Origin: CAZKUR01 sp964556005
Lineage (GTDB): Bacteria; Bacteroidota; Ignavibacteria; Ignavibacteriales; Ignavibacteriaceae
Direction of reading: 5' to 3'
Length of the DNA: 23,268 nt
Assembly: GCA_964556005.1 (NCBI GenBank)
Contig: CAZKUR010000060.1
Location: 1 to 23,268, forward strand
Part shown: piece by piece, positions 7,834 through 16,252 of the stretch
Numbering within the stretch: position 1 is the first letter of the stretch
Layout of the letters: the number at the start of each line of letters is the position of its first letter
The notes under the pieces: generated by a model
Told to the model about the DNA's origin: nothing
The model's input: the letters and a program-made list of their open reading frames with translations, nothing else
The model's database searches: none
Position numbers and translations under genes: made by a program

Positions 7834-8961
7834 TTATTCAATTACCTTAATTTGCTGGCCTTCCTTAACTATATTTTGTCCTACGATAATTACCGAATCA
7901 CCTGAATTAAGGCCATTATTGATTTCTACCTGTCCGTTATTAAATATTCCTGTTTTAACTTCCTTTAATTTTGCCGTACCTTTCTCAACCACAAACAGGA
8001 AATATTTTTTTACGGGGTTCTGCAAACCGGTTTCCCTGTTTATTTTCACTTCCGTTTGAGGAAGCAATGCATCTTCGGGGACAACCAAACTGTTTGCATC
8101 ATTTTGAGTTTCAATTAGAAATTCTCCGAACATTCCGGATTTTATTCTGCTGTCTTTTGTTAGGAAAAAAATTTCAACTTCAAGCGACTTTGACATTTGG
8201 TCAACCGCGGAATTTATTTTTTCAACTTTACCGTTAAATTCTTCTCCGGGAATCATAGGAAACTTAATTAAAACTTTTTGCCCAACTTTTACATTCTGAA
8301 TATCTTCTCCCGTCAGATTAACTTTTGATTTCATTTTAGATAACGAAAGAACCTGGACAACAGGCTGTCCCATATTTAACATTTGATTTTCTTCAGCATA
8401 AACTGCCGCAACAATACCGTCAAAAGGCGCTTTCACAAAACTATTTTCATATTGCTCTTTTGCTTGTTCATACCCCGACTTTGTCTGGTTGAAAGCATGT
8501 TCGGTTGTTTCTTTTGCTGTTTTTGCCTGATCGAATTGCTGCTGGCTTATTGCTCTTTCGGAAAAAAGCTTGCTCATTCTTTCAAAATCCTGTGCTGATA
8601 ATTTTGCCCGGGCTTTAGCAGATTTCAACATTGAGTTTGCAATTTCCAACCCTTGTTTTAAAATTTCATTTCTTTGAGCAGCCAACACTTGATCCTTAGA
8701 AACTTTTTGCCCGGGTTTTACATAAATTTTTTCAATTCGTTCTGCAACTTTGCTGTAAACAATAACATCTTCCTCCGCCGTAACAGATCCTGTAACCCTA
8801 ATATATTTCGAAATTGAACCGGATTTGACTTTGAATACTTTTACCGGGATTTTCTTTTCAGCATTTTCATCTGATTTCTTCGAACATCCGATAAAGAAAA
8901 ACATTAAAAGAGAAATTATGGTAATCCAATTTTTAGGGCAAAGAAAAACTCTTTTATTCAT
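7834..8961 (-). CDS. Efflux RND transporter periplasmic adaptor subunit (membrane fusion lipoprotein)
   Basis: The product is 375 residues from ATG 8961. A signal segment ends in MFFFIGCSKK, a lipobox with Cys26 as probable lipidation site. A lipoyl-like half follows (GSVTAEEDVIVYSKVAERIE), then an alpha-helical hairpin rich in Gln, Lys and Ala (about 95-165), the second lipoyl half (SFVKAPFDGIVAAVYAEENQ), a beta-barrel domain (KVGQKVLIKFP) and a membrane-proximal domain ending VKEGQQIKVIE. This is the AcrA/MexA family order. The frame extends 8 codons upstream to a TTG at 8985, but ATG 8961 gives a more standard signal peptide. It bridges the TolC channel and the pump encoded on either side of it in the operon. 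Confidence 0.93.
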   Translation of the reverse strand: MNKRVFLCPKNWITIISLLMFFFIGCSKKSDENAEKKIPVKVFKVKSGSISKYIRVTGSVTAEEDVIVYSKVAERIEKIYVKPGQKVSKDQVLAAQRNEILKQGLEIANSMLKSAKARAKLSAQDFERMSKLFSERAISQQQFDQAKTAKETTEHAFNQTKSGYEQAKEQYENSFVKAPFDGIVAAVYAEENQMLNMGQPVVQVLSLSKMKSKVNLTGEDIQNVKVGQKVLIKFPMIPGEEFNGKVEKINSAVDQMSKSLEVEIFFLTKDSRIKSGMFGEFLIETQNDANSLVVPEDALLPQTEVKINRETGLQNPVKKYFLFVVEKGTAKLKEVKTGIFNNGQVEINNGLNSGDSVIIVGQNIVKEGQQIKVIE

Positions 8962-8996
8962 TTTATCATCTCGCTTAGTGTTCAATTTTTAAATAA

Positions 8997-10343
8997 CTAT
9001 TTCCAGATTTTATCGAGTAATCCAATTGACTTCAGTAAAGCTAATTGGCCCACGTTATAACTGTAAATTCCTTTTAAGTAATCGCTCTTGCTTTTAGTAT
9101 AAAGTAACTGTGCATTCAAAACATCAAGCTGACTGCTCATTCCCTGCGAATACAGTAAGTTCGATATTCTCAGGCTTTCTTTATATTGCTCAAGAGCATC
9201 CTTTAAACTTTGTAAACTTTTTGATGCCTCCATAAAGTTGTAATAATTATCTTCAACCTCTAACTCTATTGCCGTTCGGGTTTGTTTTAACAGCAACTCC
9301 ATCTGGTCTGTTTTTATTTTAGCAATCTGATAGTCAAGAATTCTCTTTCCGCCTTGGAAAAGCGGCCAGGTAACGGAAAGAGTTATCGACTTTGATCTTA
9401 TGTAATCATCCCATCTAACTTTGGAATTTTCAAGCGGCGCCATTTGATCTACGCTTGCAGAGACAGCTATTGACGGTGTAAACTGCCCGAGTGCAATTCT
9501 CTCCCCGCTTATTGCTGCATCCTTTTGATATTCCAGGGCTTTAAAATCATTTCTATTTTCTTTTGATAAATCTTTTAATTCTTCCAAAGAAGTTGTTGAA
9601 TATTCATGTAAGAATTCGGACTTGTATAGACTATCAACGATAACCAATGAATCCGTTAACGGAATATTCAATAAAGCTTTCAGCCTTTGTACGGAAAGTT
9701 TTTTGTTTGAAATTGCCGATTGAAGAAGCGGGAGGGTTGAAGAATACTGTGCCTTTGCTCTTTGAAAATCCAGTTCTGTTGCGGTTCCGGCATCATAAAA
9801 TTTTTTTACCTGGTCGGAATTCTGCTTTGCAACATTAACAGCATTTTCCGCTGTTTTTTCTAATTCACCGGCAAGTATAATTCCGTAATATGCCTGCATT
9901 GAGTTTAAAACAATTTCTTCTTCTTTGCCTGCAAGTTCTTCCTTTAAAGATTTTTTAATACTCTTCTGAATATCATAATTAAGCCATCTGCTGCCGCCGG
10001 TAAAAATCGGAAGTGAAAGACTTAGTGTATGCTCAAAATTGTATGGAGATCCTACGGCAAACTGCTGTCCCATAAATACAAATACGGGCAGCTCGACATT
10101 TTTTTGAGCGATACCCTGGTAAGTTAAAGTAGGAAGAAAATTGGTAAGTGATTTCCACGTTTCAAGATTTTGCGATTCATAATCAAGCAGTTTTGATTTT
10201 ATGGAAAAATTATCTTTTAATGAAATGTCGACAACATTTTTCCATGATAGATAAATTATGTGATTAACATTCTGACCTTTAACGGTGAGACATACGAATA
10301 TCAGCAATAATAATATTAACGAAAAATGTTTATTTCCGTCCAT
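8997..10343 (-). CDS. TolC family outer-membrane efflux protein
   Basis: This 448-residue protein has a Sec signal peptide (charged start, then LILLLLIFVCL, likely cleaved after VKG at residue 23) and two repeated OEP domains of long coiled-coil helices. Family hallmarks are LSLPIFTGGSRWLNYDIQKS in the first half and SVTWPLFQGGKRILDYQIAK in the second. Each half is followed by helical stretches, with SNLLYSQGMSSQLDVLNAQL near the end. It forms the outer-membrane channel for the adaptor and pump encoded downstream. It is the first gene of the operon; AGGGG (10351-10355 on the minus strand) lies 7 nt before the ATG and is a good ribosome binding site. The tolC-mfp-rnd gene order is common in Bacteroidota and relatives. 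Confidence 0.93.
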   Translation of the reverse strand: MDGNKHFSLILLLLIFVCLTVKGQNVNHIIYLSWKNVVDISLKDNFSIKSKLLDYESQNLETWKSLTNFLPTLTYQGIAQKNVELPVFVFMGQQFAVGSPYNFEHTLSLSLPIFTGGSRWLNYDIQKSIKKSLKEELAGKEEEIVLNSMQAYYGIILAGELEKTAENAVNVAKQNSDQVKKFYDAGTATELDFQRAKAQYSSTLPLLQSAISNKKLSVQRLKALLNIPLTDSLVIVDSLYKSEFLHEYSTTSLEELKDLSKENRNDFKALEYQKDAAISGERIALGQFTPSIAVSASVDQMAPLENSKVRWDDYIRSKSITLSVTWPLFQGGKRILDYQIAKIKTDQMELLLKQTRTAIELEVEDNYYNFMEASKSLQSLKDALEQYKESLRISNLLYSQGMSSQLDVLNAQLLYTKSKSDYLKGIYSYNVGQLALLKSIGLLDKIWK

Positions 10344-10939
10344 ACAGCATCCCCTGCTTATACCTAAAATATTTTATTGTAAAAATAGAATTTTATTTTT
10401 TTAGCGGAATCAATATCTTACAGATAGATGTCAAATTCCATTAAAAAGTTACTTCCGTTTGTTAGAGAATTTGGATATTACAACTAAATCAAAAAATTGA
10501 TTTCAAAAAAAATTTTATCAGGTTAGTGGAAGATTTCCCCTTTCAAGAACCCTGTTTTTAATTTCTCTTTAGACTTTTATTTCAATTCTTCTTTTCTGAC
10601 TTATAGTGCTTTCAGCAGATGAAGTTCAGAAAAATTAATAAATTAAATGTTCATCATACTAAATATAAAGAAATCTTTTTTCACAATAAAAAGTGTTCCC
10701 TTCATAAAGACTCAATTTCATTGTAGTAGAATTCAATTAAAAAAAATACAGTTAGCATATAGATAAGTTATTTTAAATGTGCTGTAAATTCCAATGATTT
10801 CGGAATTGGTAAAATGAAATTCAGACCTAATTGTAAACAAGGATTTTATGAATTATTTTTATTTCAGAATTTAAGTATAATCCGACAATTCTCCCGGGTA
10901 TTTGTTTTTCTTACTGACGAGAAATAAAATTAATGTAAA
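10344..10939. other. 596-bp divergent intergenic region
   Basis: This region separates the leftward efflux operon from the rightward SRPBCC gene, so it should hold both promoters. No open frame with a plausible start or family match is seen. A TTGACA hexamer reads leftward around 10424-10429, but no convincing -10 lies at 16-18 bp. No strong inverted repeat or tRNA-like structure was found. Confidence 0.6.
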
Positions 10940-11410
10940 ATGAAAAACTTAATTTTTAAAGCAGAAAAAATTTCCAAAACAGCTGCAATTAATGTTAACG
11001 GAAGAATTGAAATAGTCTTCCCTTTGTTTGGAGCTTTTGAGGAAAGGAAGTGGGCAAAAGGATGGAATCCAATTCTAATCTATCCTGAAACCGAAATTAT
11101 TGAAGAGGGGACTACTTTCAAAACGGACGGATATGACAATGATGAACCGGAATTTATTTGGAGGGTATCTAAATATGACCCTGAAAAATTTTTAATCCAA
11201 TATTTAGTAACCACAGAAAACAGGTACTGGACAATAACTGTTTCATGTAAATTAATTTCTGAAAACAAAACCTCTGTCGAAATAACCTATTCTTTTATAG
11301 GCTTAAATGAAAATGGGAATAGATTAAATAAGCTCGCACTTGAAAGAATGTATAAAAATAATCTAAAAGATTGGGAAGAAGAAATAAATAATTATCTTGA
11401 AATTAATTAA
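10940..11410 (+). CDS. SRPBCC family protein (polyketide cyclase/START-like fold)
   Basis: The 156-residue protein shows the SRPBCC pattern. A first strand, INVNGRIEIVFPLFG, is followed by EERKWAKGWNPILIYPETE, then EGTTFKTDGY, IWRVSKYDPEKFLIQYLVTT, a YWTITVSCKLI strand with VEITYSFIGLNENG, and a C-terminal helix ending LKDWEEEINNYLEI. The length fits the fold. These proteins bind hydrophobic ligands in a deep cavity, but the ligand cannot be predicted. No Shine-Dalgarno is visible before ATG 10940. The next gene starts 38 bp downstream on the same strand, so the pair may be one transcript. It is not a close paralogue of the AHSA1-like genes at 4291 and 12064. Confidence 0.8.
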   Translation: MKNLIFKAEKISKTAAINVNGRIEIVFPLFGAFEERKWAKGWNPILIYPETEIIEEGTTFKTDGYDNDEPEFIWRVSKYDPEKFLIQYLVTTENRYWTITVSCKLISENKTSVEITYSFIGLNENGNRLNKLALERMYKNNLKDWEEEINNYLEIN

Positions 11411-11448
11411 CCCGGTAAATAAAAAAAATTTATTTGGAGATTTAATAA

Positions 11449-11784
11449 ATGACCTCGATTACAGATGAGTTTATGAAGCAAATGCTCTCAAAGGCAAAAA
11501 AGTATTCTATTGTGATATTAAAAAATGGCCCTAACAAAGACATGGAGGATCGCCAGCAAATTGTTTGGGAACAGGGAAGAAGAAATTTTGTGCTGCGGGA
11601 GAAAGGATTACTTTCGATTGTTTGTCCGGTTAGGGATGGAAGCGACATAAACGGAATGGGAATTTTTAATGCAGATGAAGAGCAGACCAAGAAATTAATG
11701 GATGAAGATCCCGGTGTTCAGGCGGGGGTGTTTACTTATGAAATTCATCCTACGGTAAGTTTTCCCGGTGATAGGCTTCCGTAA
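11449..11784 (+). CDS. YCII-related (YciI-like) protein
   Basis: This 111-residue protein of the YciI/YCII dimeric alpha-beta barrel type carries KYSIVILKNGPN as the first strand. QGRRNFVLREKGLLSIVCPV follows, and the typical end is LMDEDPGVQAGVFTYEIHP with the conserved Asp-Pro. The ATG at 11449 has GGAG about 9 nt upstream, which settles the start. YciI-like proteins are small cytoplasmic proteins, some with weak enzymatic activity, whose substrates are generally unknown. A second, divergent member lies at 18602. It probably shares a transcript with the SRPBCC gene just upstream. Confidence 0.8.
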   Translation: MTSITDEFMKQMLSKAKKYSIVILKNGPNKDMEDRQQIVWEQGRRNFVLREKGLLSIVCPVRDGSDINGMGIFNADEEQTKKLMDEDPGVQAGVFTYEIHPTVSFPGDRLP

Positions 11785-12063
11785 TCAAAGCTATTTAAAA
11801 TTAATTGAAACCGAACATGTAAAAATATATAGTAAATTGTGATTAACCTCAGAGATATTAAACGGGAAACGAAAGACGGTAGACGGTAAACATGAGACGA
11901 AAAATGAAAGGGGATAAACTCAATGCGTAACTTTGCGTTTATTTGGATTTAAGAACAAATGCTATTTGATTGCATTGAACAAATTTGAATTATTTTTATT
12001 GGTAGAATTAAATAGCCTTCAACTTTGTAATTTTAAAGTATTTCAATAATTAAAAGGATAGTT
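11785..12063. other. Intergenic stretch with a short purine-rich repeat
   Basis: The 279-bp gap holds no gene. Around 11861-11913 it contains purine-rich sequence with a tandem AGACGGT (11874-11880 and 11881-11887) and looser GAGACGAAA-type copies. This looks like a low-complexity repeat remnant. The ribosome binding site of the next gene, AAGGA, is at 12054-12058. Confidence 0.45.
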
Positions 12064-12516
12064 TTGGAAAAATTAATTATAAAGAACAGCATAGACATAA
12101 ATGCTTCCGCTGATAAAATCTGGAATGCTTTAGTAAATCCGGAACAGACAAAAAAATATATGTTCGGCTGCGAGGCAATTTCCGATTGGACAAAAGGAAG
12201 TTCGTTAAATTGGAAAGGTATTTTTGGCGGGAAAGAAATGACAGTTGTTAAAGGTTTTGTCCTGCACATTCAACCTGGAAAACTTTTAAAATATTCTGTT
12301 ATTGCTCCCAATGCCACCTATCCTGACATCCCTGAAAATTATTTAAATGTTACGTATGAATTGACAGGAAAAAATAACCTTACAACTTTAACAGTTACCC
12401 AGGATGGATTTGAAACTGCTGCAGAAGGTGAAAAAAGATATAAAGAAACATATAACAACGGTGAAGGCTGGAACCCGATTCTAAAAGAAATTAAGAAATT
12501 AGTTGAATCAAATTAA
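12064..12516 (+). CDS. SRPBCC/AHSA1-like protein with TTG start
   Basis: The 150-residue AHSA1-type SRPBCC protein begins MEKLIIKNSIDINASADKIW and continues with NALVNPEQTKKYMFGCEAIS and DWTKGSSLNWKG, the signature of this subfamily. A C-terminal helix GWNPILKEIKKLVESN closes the fold. The start is TTG 12064: AAGGA (12054-12058) sits 5 nt upstream, and the resulting N-terminus aligns residue for residue with the ATG-started paralogue at 4291. It complements the broken copy, so the cell may retain one working gene. A small-ligand-binding role is likely, specificity unknown. A PH-like membrane protein gene follows 41 bp downstream. Confidence 0.88.
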   Translation: MEKLIIKNSIDINASADKIWNALVNPEQTKKYMFGCEAISDWTKGSSLNWKGIFGGKEMTVVKGFVLHIQPGKLLKYSVIAPNATYPDIPENYLNVTYELTGKNNLTTLTVTQDGFETAAEGEKRYKETYNNGEGWNPILKEIKKLVESN

Positions 12517-12557
12517 TTTTTTTACTTAAAAAAATATAAAAGATTTAATTTTCTGCT

Positions 12558-13043
12558 ATGACTCATCAAGCATCACTTGATAAAACAGCAAAAATCATAA
12601 CAACTATAGTTACAGTATTATTTGCAGTAATAATAATCAGTCAATATTTCTTTATTTATGCTGCCGGAAGAACAGCGCCCATAGCAACTGTCTTTATCTG
12701 CTTGCTTGTTTATTTCGCGGCGTATGCGCTAAAACCATTAAACTATACTATTACAGGCGGAGAGCTCATTATTCACCGCCTGATTTTGGATGTTCGAATA
12801 AAAAGAACAGATATTAAAAGTGCAGAGATACTCGATAAAGAAAAATTAAACAGTTCGATAAAACTTATCGGCAATGGGGGATTATTCGGATACTACGGAA
12901 AATTTAAGAATAATGATCTTGGGATTATGACATGGTATGCAACCCGGAAAGATAAAATCGTTTTTATCGAAACTGTCGAGAATAAAAAAATAATTTTAAC
13001 TCCCGATGATCCTAAAGGGTTGGTTTCTGAGTTGAATCAATAA
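12558..13043 (+). CDS. Membrane protein with a bacterial PH-like domain
   Basis: The 161-residue protein has two transmembrane segments (about 12-34 and 40-58). A soluble region follows, reading LNYTITGGELIIHRLILDVRI, KRTDIKSAEI, GGLFGYYGKF and DKIVFIETVENKKIILTPDD. That pattern of short strands matches bacterial PH (bPH) domain proteins: 'ITGGELIIHR', an 'I..I.SAEIL' strand, and a final 'I.L.P.DP..L...L' helix. The soluble domain would face the cytoplasm. Function is unknown. No Shine-Dalgarno is evident before ATG 12558. It may be co-transcribed with the AHSA1-like gene. Confidence 0.65.
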   Translation: MTHQASLDKTAKIITTIVTVLFAVIIISQYFFIYAAGRTAPIATVFICLLVYFAAYALKPLNYTITGGELIIHRLILDVRIKRTDIKSAEILDKEKLNSSIKLIGNGGLFGYYGKFKNNDLGIMTWYATRKDKIVFIETVENKKIILTPDDPKGLVSELNQ

Positions 13044-13289
13044 ATATAAAAAATTTAATCAAACTTCATTGAATAAAGAATCAGAATTCATTTCCCATTA
13101 TTAAAAATATTTAGCTTGTGAATTGCCTACTGTTAAAATAGGAATTTAAGCAAAACAGCTATTTTAGGCTAATAATTAAAGACTGCTAATTTGAAAAAAT
13201 ACTAAAAAATAATTTCCGGAAAGCTCATGAGAAGGTTTGTACAGATTTAAAAAATAAATTTGTAAACTAAAGGATAAAATATAATAAGT

Positions 13290-13511
13290 ATGATTAATTA
13301 TAAAGAATATATTTCAATAGATCCGAATATTAGATTTGGCAAGCCTTGTATTAATGGGACAAGAATTTCTGTGTATGACGATTTAAGTTGGCTGGCCAAT
13401 GGGATGGGTGTAAAAGAAATAAAAGAAGATTATCCCGAACTCTCGGACGAACAAATTCAGGCATGTCTTGCATATGCAGCTGACCGGGAACATAAAATAA
13501 AAGTTGCATAG
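13290..13511 (+). CDS. DUF433 antitoxin-like protein (VapB45 type)
   Basis: This 73-residue DUF433 protein has the family's hallmark YISIDPNIRFGKPCINGTRI (residues 6-25). It continues with SVYDDLSWLANGMGVKEIKE and a final helix EQIQACLAYAADREH. DUF433 proteins are helix-turn-helix-like antitoxins paired with DUF5615 PIN-like toxins, and that partner is the very next gene, overlapping by one base (TAG/GTG at 13509-13513). The tight overlap indicates translational coupling. The antitoxin would neutralise the nuclease and probably bind its own promoter, as in other VapBC-type pairs. Confidence 0.9.
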   Translation: MINYKEYISIDPNIRFGKPCINGTRISVYDDLSWLANGMGVKEIKEDYPELSDEQIQACLAYAADREHKIKVA

Positions 13512-13792
13512 TGAAACTTCTATTTGACCAGAATATCTCGTTCCGTATTTTAGGGAAAATTTCTAATCTTTACCCGGATGCCAAACAAGTAAAAAATCTT
13601 AACCTGGTTGATTCACCTGATTCAGAAATCTGGAAATTTGCAAAAGATAACGGATATACAATAGTAACATTTGATGCTGATTTTTATGATATTGCAAATA
13701 TAAAAGGGCATCCGCCTAAAATTATTTGGTTAAGAATGGGCAATACTAAGACAGATAATATTGCTAAACTTTTCATCGATAAATTCGACTAA
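13511..13792 (+). CDS. DUF5615 PIN-like toxin, apparently frameshifted near its C-terminus
   Basis: The 93-residue product of GTG 13511 is a DUF5615 (Mut7-C/VapC45-like) PIN-type nuclease. It starts MKLLFDQNIS with the acidic Asp6 and Asn8. It carries NGYTIVTFDADFYD with Asp55 and Asp57, and IIWLRMGNTKTDNIAKLF. The frame stops at TAA 13790-13792. A different frame is open from 13792 to TAG 13849-13851 and encodes IKDFILNPENEEIACLELE, which looks like the usual C-terminal helix and ACLEL tail of this family. One missing base near 13789-13791 would account for it (GAC-TTA-ATT becoming GACTAATT). The stated end is the stop of the uninterrupted frame; the ancestral gene probably ran to 13851 (about 113 residues). 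The catalytic acids remain. Confidence 0.85.
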   Translation: MKLLFDQNISFRILGKISNLYPDAKQVKNLNLVDSPDSEIWKFAKDNGYTIVTFDADFYDIANIKGHPPKIIWLRMGNTKTDNIAKLFIDKFD

Positions 13793-14037
13793 TTAAAGAT
13801 TTTATTCTTAATCCTGAAAATGAAGAAATAGCTTGTCTTGAATTAGAATAGCGAGAATAATAGTGAGACTTTTACTGTAATTTTATTTTTTCTTTACAAA
13901 GTTGTTTGAGATTAAGCTTTTTATTTTCTAAATTATAACCACGTATGCAGTGGATTTGAGGAAATATTGAATTAAAATATGAACGGCTTCATTCCACCTG
14001 GCAGACTTTCTAATTACTCATAAAAAATGGCTGGAAA

Positions 14038-14409
14038 ATGGTTTTGTATAAAAATCTAAATCATTCCTTTCTTTTCGAATTCATTATCGGTTTAATTTCA
14101 TTATTAGTTACTTTCATTGCAGGTGTAAAGGGTATTGCAGTATTAGCTCTACTTGCCCTCCGTCCTTTTATTTTTGAACGGTCTCAAAATGTCCCTGAAC
14201 AGAATTATTGGGAATTAATCTATAATATATTCAGAGTGAGTGTAATCCTTACTACAGTGTCAATTATACTAACATTTCTGATATTTAAATTTTATTCATT
14301 CAATGCAAAAGATGAAAGTATAATCCTTTTAACGGTGATACCCTGGTTTGTTTTAACTCATGGATTAATCGGAGTAGTATTCGCTGGTTCTCAAAAAGAA
14401 ATTATTTAG
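14038..14409 (+). CDS. Small multi-pass membrane protein, unknown function
   Basis: The 123-residue protein is dominated by hydrophobic helices at about 11-30 (possibly continuing to 45), 62-85 and 94-116, with short polar loops. No family motif is recognised. The GTFs, transporters and signalling domains looked for are absent. The start at ATG 14038 is not strongly marked; an out-of-frame ATG lies 11 nt upstream. A 45-bp block upstream (13917-13961) is similar to one upstream of the other orphan membrane protein at 18039. It is probably real because the hydrophobic pattern is coherent and the frame is intact. Confidence 0.55.
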   Translation: MVLYKNLNHSFLFEFIIGLISLLVTFIAGVKGIAVLALLALRPFIFERSQNVPEQNYWELIYNIFRVSVILTTVSIILTFLIFKFYSFNAKDESIILLTVIPWFVLTHGLIGVVFAGSQKEII

Positions 14410-14466
14410 GTGAATTTAATATCCTTAATGTTAAAAAAATTAACTCCCTATAAAAGAGACTAATTT

Positions 14467-14883
14467 ATGAAAACTGTAATAATGCTTCTAATTTGTTTTT
14501 TCTTTGCCGGCTGCGAATCATCCCCACCCACGAGTTACAATCTTACACTCTCCGGGGATTATAGCGGTGTATTCTATTTAACTTATCAGGCAGGTACTGA
14601 CAGCGGTATGGTTTCCGAGAGCAATGCTTTTTTTACATTCAGTGATACGGGATGGTACTCGTGCAAAGGAAGTACAGGCATTTTACCCCGTGGAGGTGGT
14701 TTTTTTAATGTTAAAAATGATTCATTGCACTTAATGGATCTTTATTTACGCACAGCTTTATTTGACGGGTCCTTGGTGTTAAATGGTGCATTCTATATAT
14801 CTCATTCGGGAGGTACACTGATCCTCACACAGGAAGATAAAAATAATTCACGTTTTCGTCGTATTGAACTGACACTTCAATAA
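14467..14883 (+). CDS. Predicted lipoprotein, unknown function
   Basis: The 138-residue protein has a lipoprotein signal: MKTVIMLLICFFFAGCESS, lipobox FAGC with Cys16. The mature part is rich in Ser, Thr, Gly and aromatic residues in alternating strand patterns (SYNLTLSGDYSGVFYLTYQA, FFTFSDTGWYSC, GGFFNVKNDSLHLMD, SHSGGTLILTQED). This suggests a small beta-barrel or beta-sandwich exposed at the membrane surface, similar in style to META/lipocalin-like lipoproteins, but no family is identified. A second lipoprotein gene follows within 45 bp. Confidence 0.7.
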   Translation: MKTVIMLLICFFFAGCESSPPTSYNLTLSGDYSGVFYLTYQAGTDSGMVSESNAFFTFSDTGWYSCKGSTGILPRGGGFFNVKNDSLHLMDLYLRTALFDGSLVLNGAFYISHSGGTLILTQEDKNNSRFRRIELTLQ

Positions 14884-14928
14884 TGAAATTTATAAAAAAT
14901 TATGAAAGAAATTCTGAGGGAGATTTTT

Positions 14929-15504
14929 ATGAAAGTGCGAAATATTTATATTGCTTTTATTTACTTTGCAATAATTTTGATTGCCGGATGTTCCAAGACC
15001 GGAAATGGAGTTGTAAACCCGCCTCAAGATAACAATCTCCTTACAAACGGTTCTTTTGAAGCTGACTCGTCCGGCTCTTTGCAGGGCTGGCAAATATTTT
15101 ATGAAGATACTGCTTACGTCAATTTCTCAAAAGATGTACCGCCTTATGGAGGATCTTTTTCAGTAAGATTATTAAATAACTGGTCATTTGCCGGTTATAT
15201 AAGTCAGTCGATAGTTCCTCAAGAAGGAAGCAGAGTTTATCAACTCTCTGCATCAGCTAAATTAGTTGATCCCGGTTTTTTTGAAAATTGGGGAACTATG
15301 AGAATTTCGGTACACCGATACGGCACCGAAGAGAGTAATAAATCTTTAAATATTTCCGATACCTCATGGATCTCCGTCAGCATTTTGGATACGCTTGACA
15401 TTTATCCGGGAGATACTCTTACTGTTTACTTAAGCGGAAACAAAGGGCAGTTCACCCAGGGTTATATTCTTTTCGATTTAGTGAAGCTGGAAAAAGTGGA
15501 ATGA
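14929..15504 (+). CDS. Predicted lipoprotein with a carbohydrate-binding-like jelly-roll domain
   Basis: From ATG 14929 the protein has 191 residues. That start is favoured over an in-frame ATG at 14902 because GAGGGAG (14916-14922) lies at proper spacing and the shorter form has a clean lipoprotein signal (lipobox LIAGC, Cys21). The mature domain begins NNLLTNGSFEADSSGSLQGW, the characteristic opening of CBM4/9/22-type jelly-roll modules, and ends GYILFDLVKLEKVE, the usual last strand. Such domains bind glycans or serve as sensory or adhesion modules. No catalytic domain is attached. It is probably co-transcribed with the lipoprotein gene just upstream. Confidence 0.75.
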   Translation: MKVRNIYIAFIYFAIILIAGCSKTGNGVVNPPQDNNLLTNGSFEADSSGSLQGWQIFYEDTAYVNFSKDVPPYGGSFSVRLLNNWSFAGYISQSIVPQEGSRVYQLSASAKLVDPGFFENWGTMRISVHRYGTEESNKSLNISDTSWISVSILDTLDIYPGDTLTVYLSGNKGQFTQGYILFDLVKLEKVE

Positions 15505-15705
15505 GGAATAAAATCGGAAAAATTTTTATTTAATAATCGATCATGCTACTTAAGTTTGGATATTCGTTTAACCGATACTCGATTCTTAGTCTTCGATGCC
15601 GGACATCAAAAACTTTTCTTTTGTTAACGAAATATTTAATCTTTTAAAAATTAGTTCAATTTGAGAAATTCTATTTCATTAATTGTATAAATTTAGATCC
15701 GGTCA

Positions 15706-15731
15706 TGTAATTTTTCACCCTCTAATGCGTC
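15706..15731 (+). promoter_or_regulatory. Candidate ECF sigma-dependent autoregulatory promoter
   Basis: TGTAAT (15706-15711), 16 bp, then CGTC (15728-15731) matches the layout of ECF promoters such as Bacillus SigX, SigM and SigW sites (TGtAAC or TGAAAC -35, about 16 bp, CGTC/CGTA/CGAC -10). The -35 is followed by the typical T-run. It lies about 54 bp before the start of the ECF sigma gene, so autoregulation is the natural reading. No second copy was seen upstream of other genes in the window. Confidence 0.5.
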
Positions 15732-15784
15732 TATTTATTATATAATGAAAATAATTTTTTGGAAGTGAAACTCTAAATATATCA

Positions 15785-16252
15785 TTGAAAGAATTGTACA
15801 AGGAATATTCGGATGATGTTCTTAGATATTCTTTCAGCATATTGAGAAATTATGAGGAGGCCAGAGATATAACTCAGGAAGTATTTATCCTGCATTTTGA
15901 AAATGGAGAATCATTTAAAGGACTATGTTCTTATAAAACTTGGCTGTTTGTTATTGCAAGAAATTTATGCTACAGCCGACTGCGAAGTAAAAGTTTCAAC
16001 AACGAGAGCATGGAGCTTCATTCTTTTGAAAAAAATTATACTGAAAGCTTCGATATAAATATTTCCATAAGGGATGCATTGTTGAAGGTTTCTAAAGAAA
16101 TCAGCGAACTCCTATACTTACAAGAGTATGAAGGTTATTCTTATGCCGAAATATCCGAAATAACAAAATTGTCGGTAGAAAACATTGCCGTAAAATTATA
16201 CAGGGCAAAAAAGTTATTAAGAAAGTATTTAAAGGATTTTAAGGAAAGATAA
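15785..16252 (+). CDS. RNA polymerase sigma factor, sigma-70 family, ECF subfamily
   Basis: The 155-residue protein has only regions 2 and 4, as expected for an ECF sigma factor. Region 2 covers about 3-70 with NYEEARDITQEVFI (core-binding 2.2) and YKTWLFVIARNLCYSRLRSK (2.4). Region 4 covers about 97-150 with YLQEYEGYSYAEISEITKLS and an ENIAVKLYRAKKLLRKYL recognition helix. The start is TTG 15785; no in-frame ATG or GTG exists between it and the upstream stop at 15752. The gene abuts the anti-sigma gene with no gap (stop 16250-16252, ATG 16253). A TGTAAT-N16-CGTC promoter candidate lies upstream. It should direct RNA polymerase to its own operon and unseen targets when released from the anti-sigma factor. 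Confidence 0.93.
   Translation: MKELYKEYSDDVLRYSFSILRNYEEARDITQEVFILHFENGESFKGLCSYKTWLFVIARNLCYSRLRSKSFNNESMELHSFEKNYTESFDINISIRDALLKVSKEISELLYLQEYEGYSYAEISEITKLSVENIAVKLYRAKKLLRKYLKDFKER

Noticed and set aside
10424..10429. Leftward TTGACA as the efflux operon promoter
   Set aside because: No acceptable -10 hexamer lies at 16-18 bp, so no promoter is called.
13134..13166. TAAAATAG/CTATTTTA inverted repeat upstream of the DUF433 gene as its autoregulatory operator
   Set aside because: The arms are AT-only apart from one pair and 17 bp apart, about 125 bp from the start. This is too weak in AT-rich DNA to claim.
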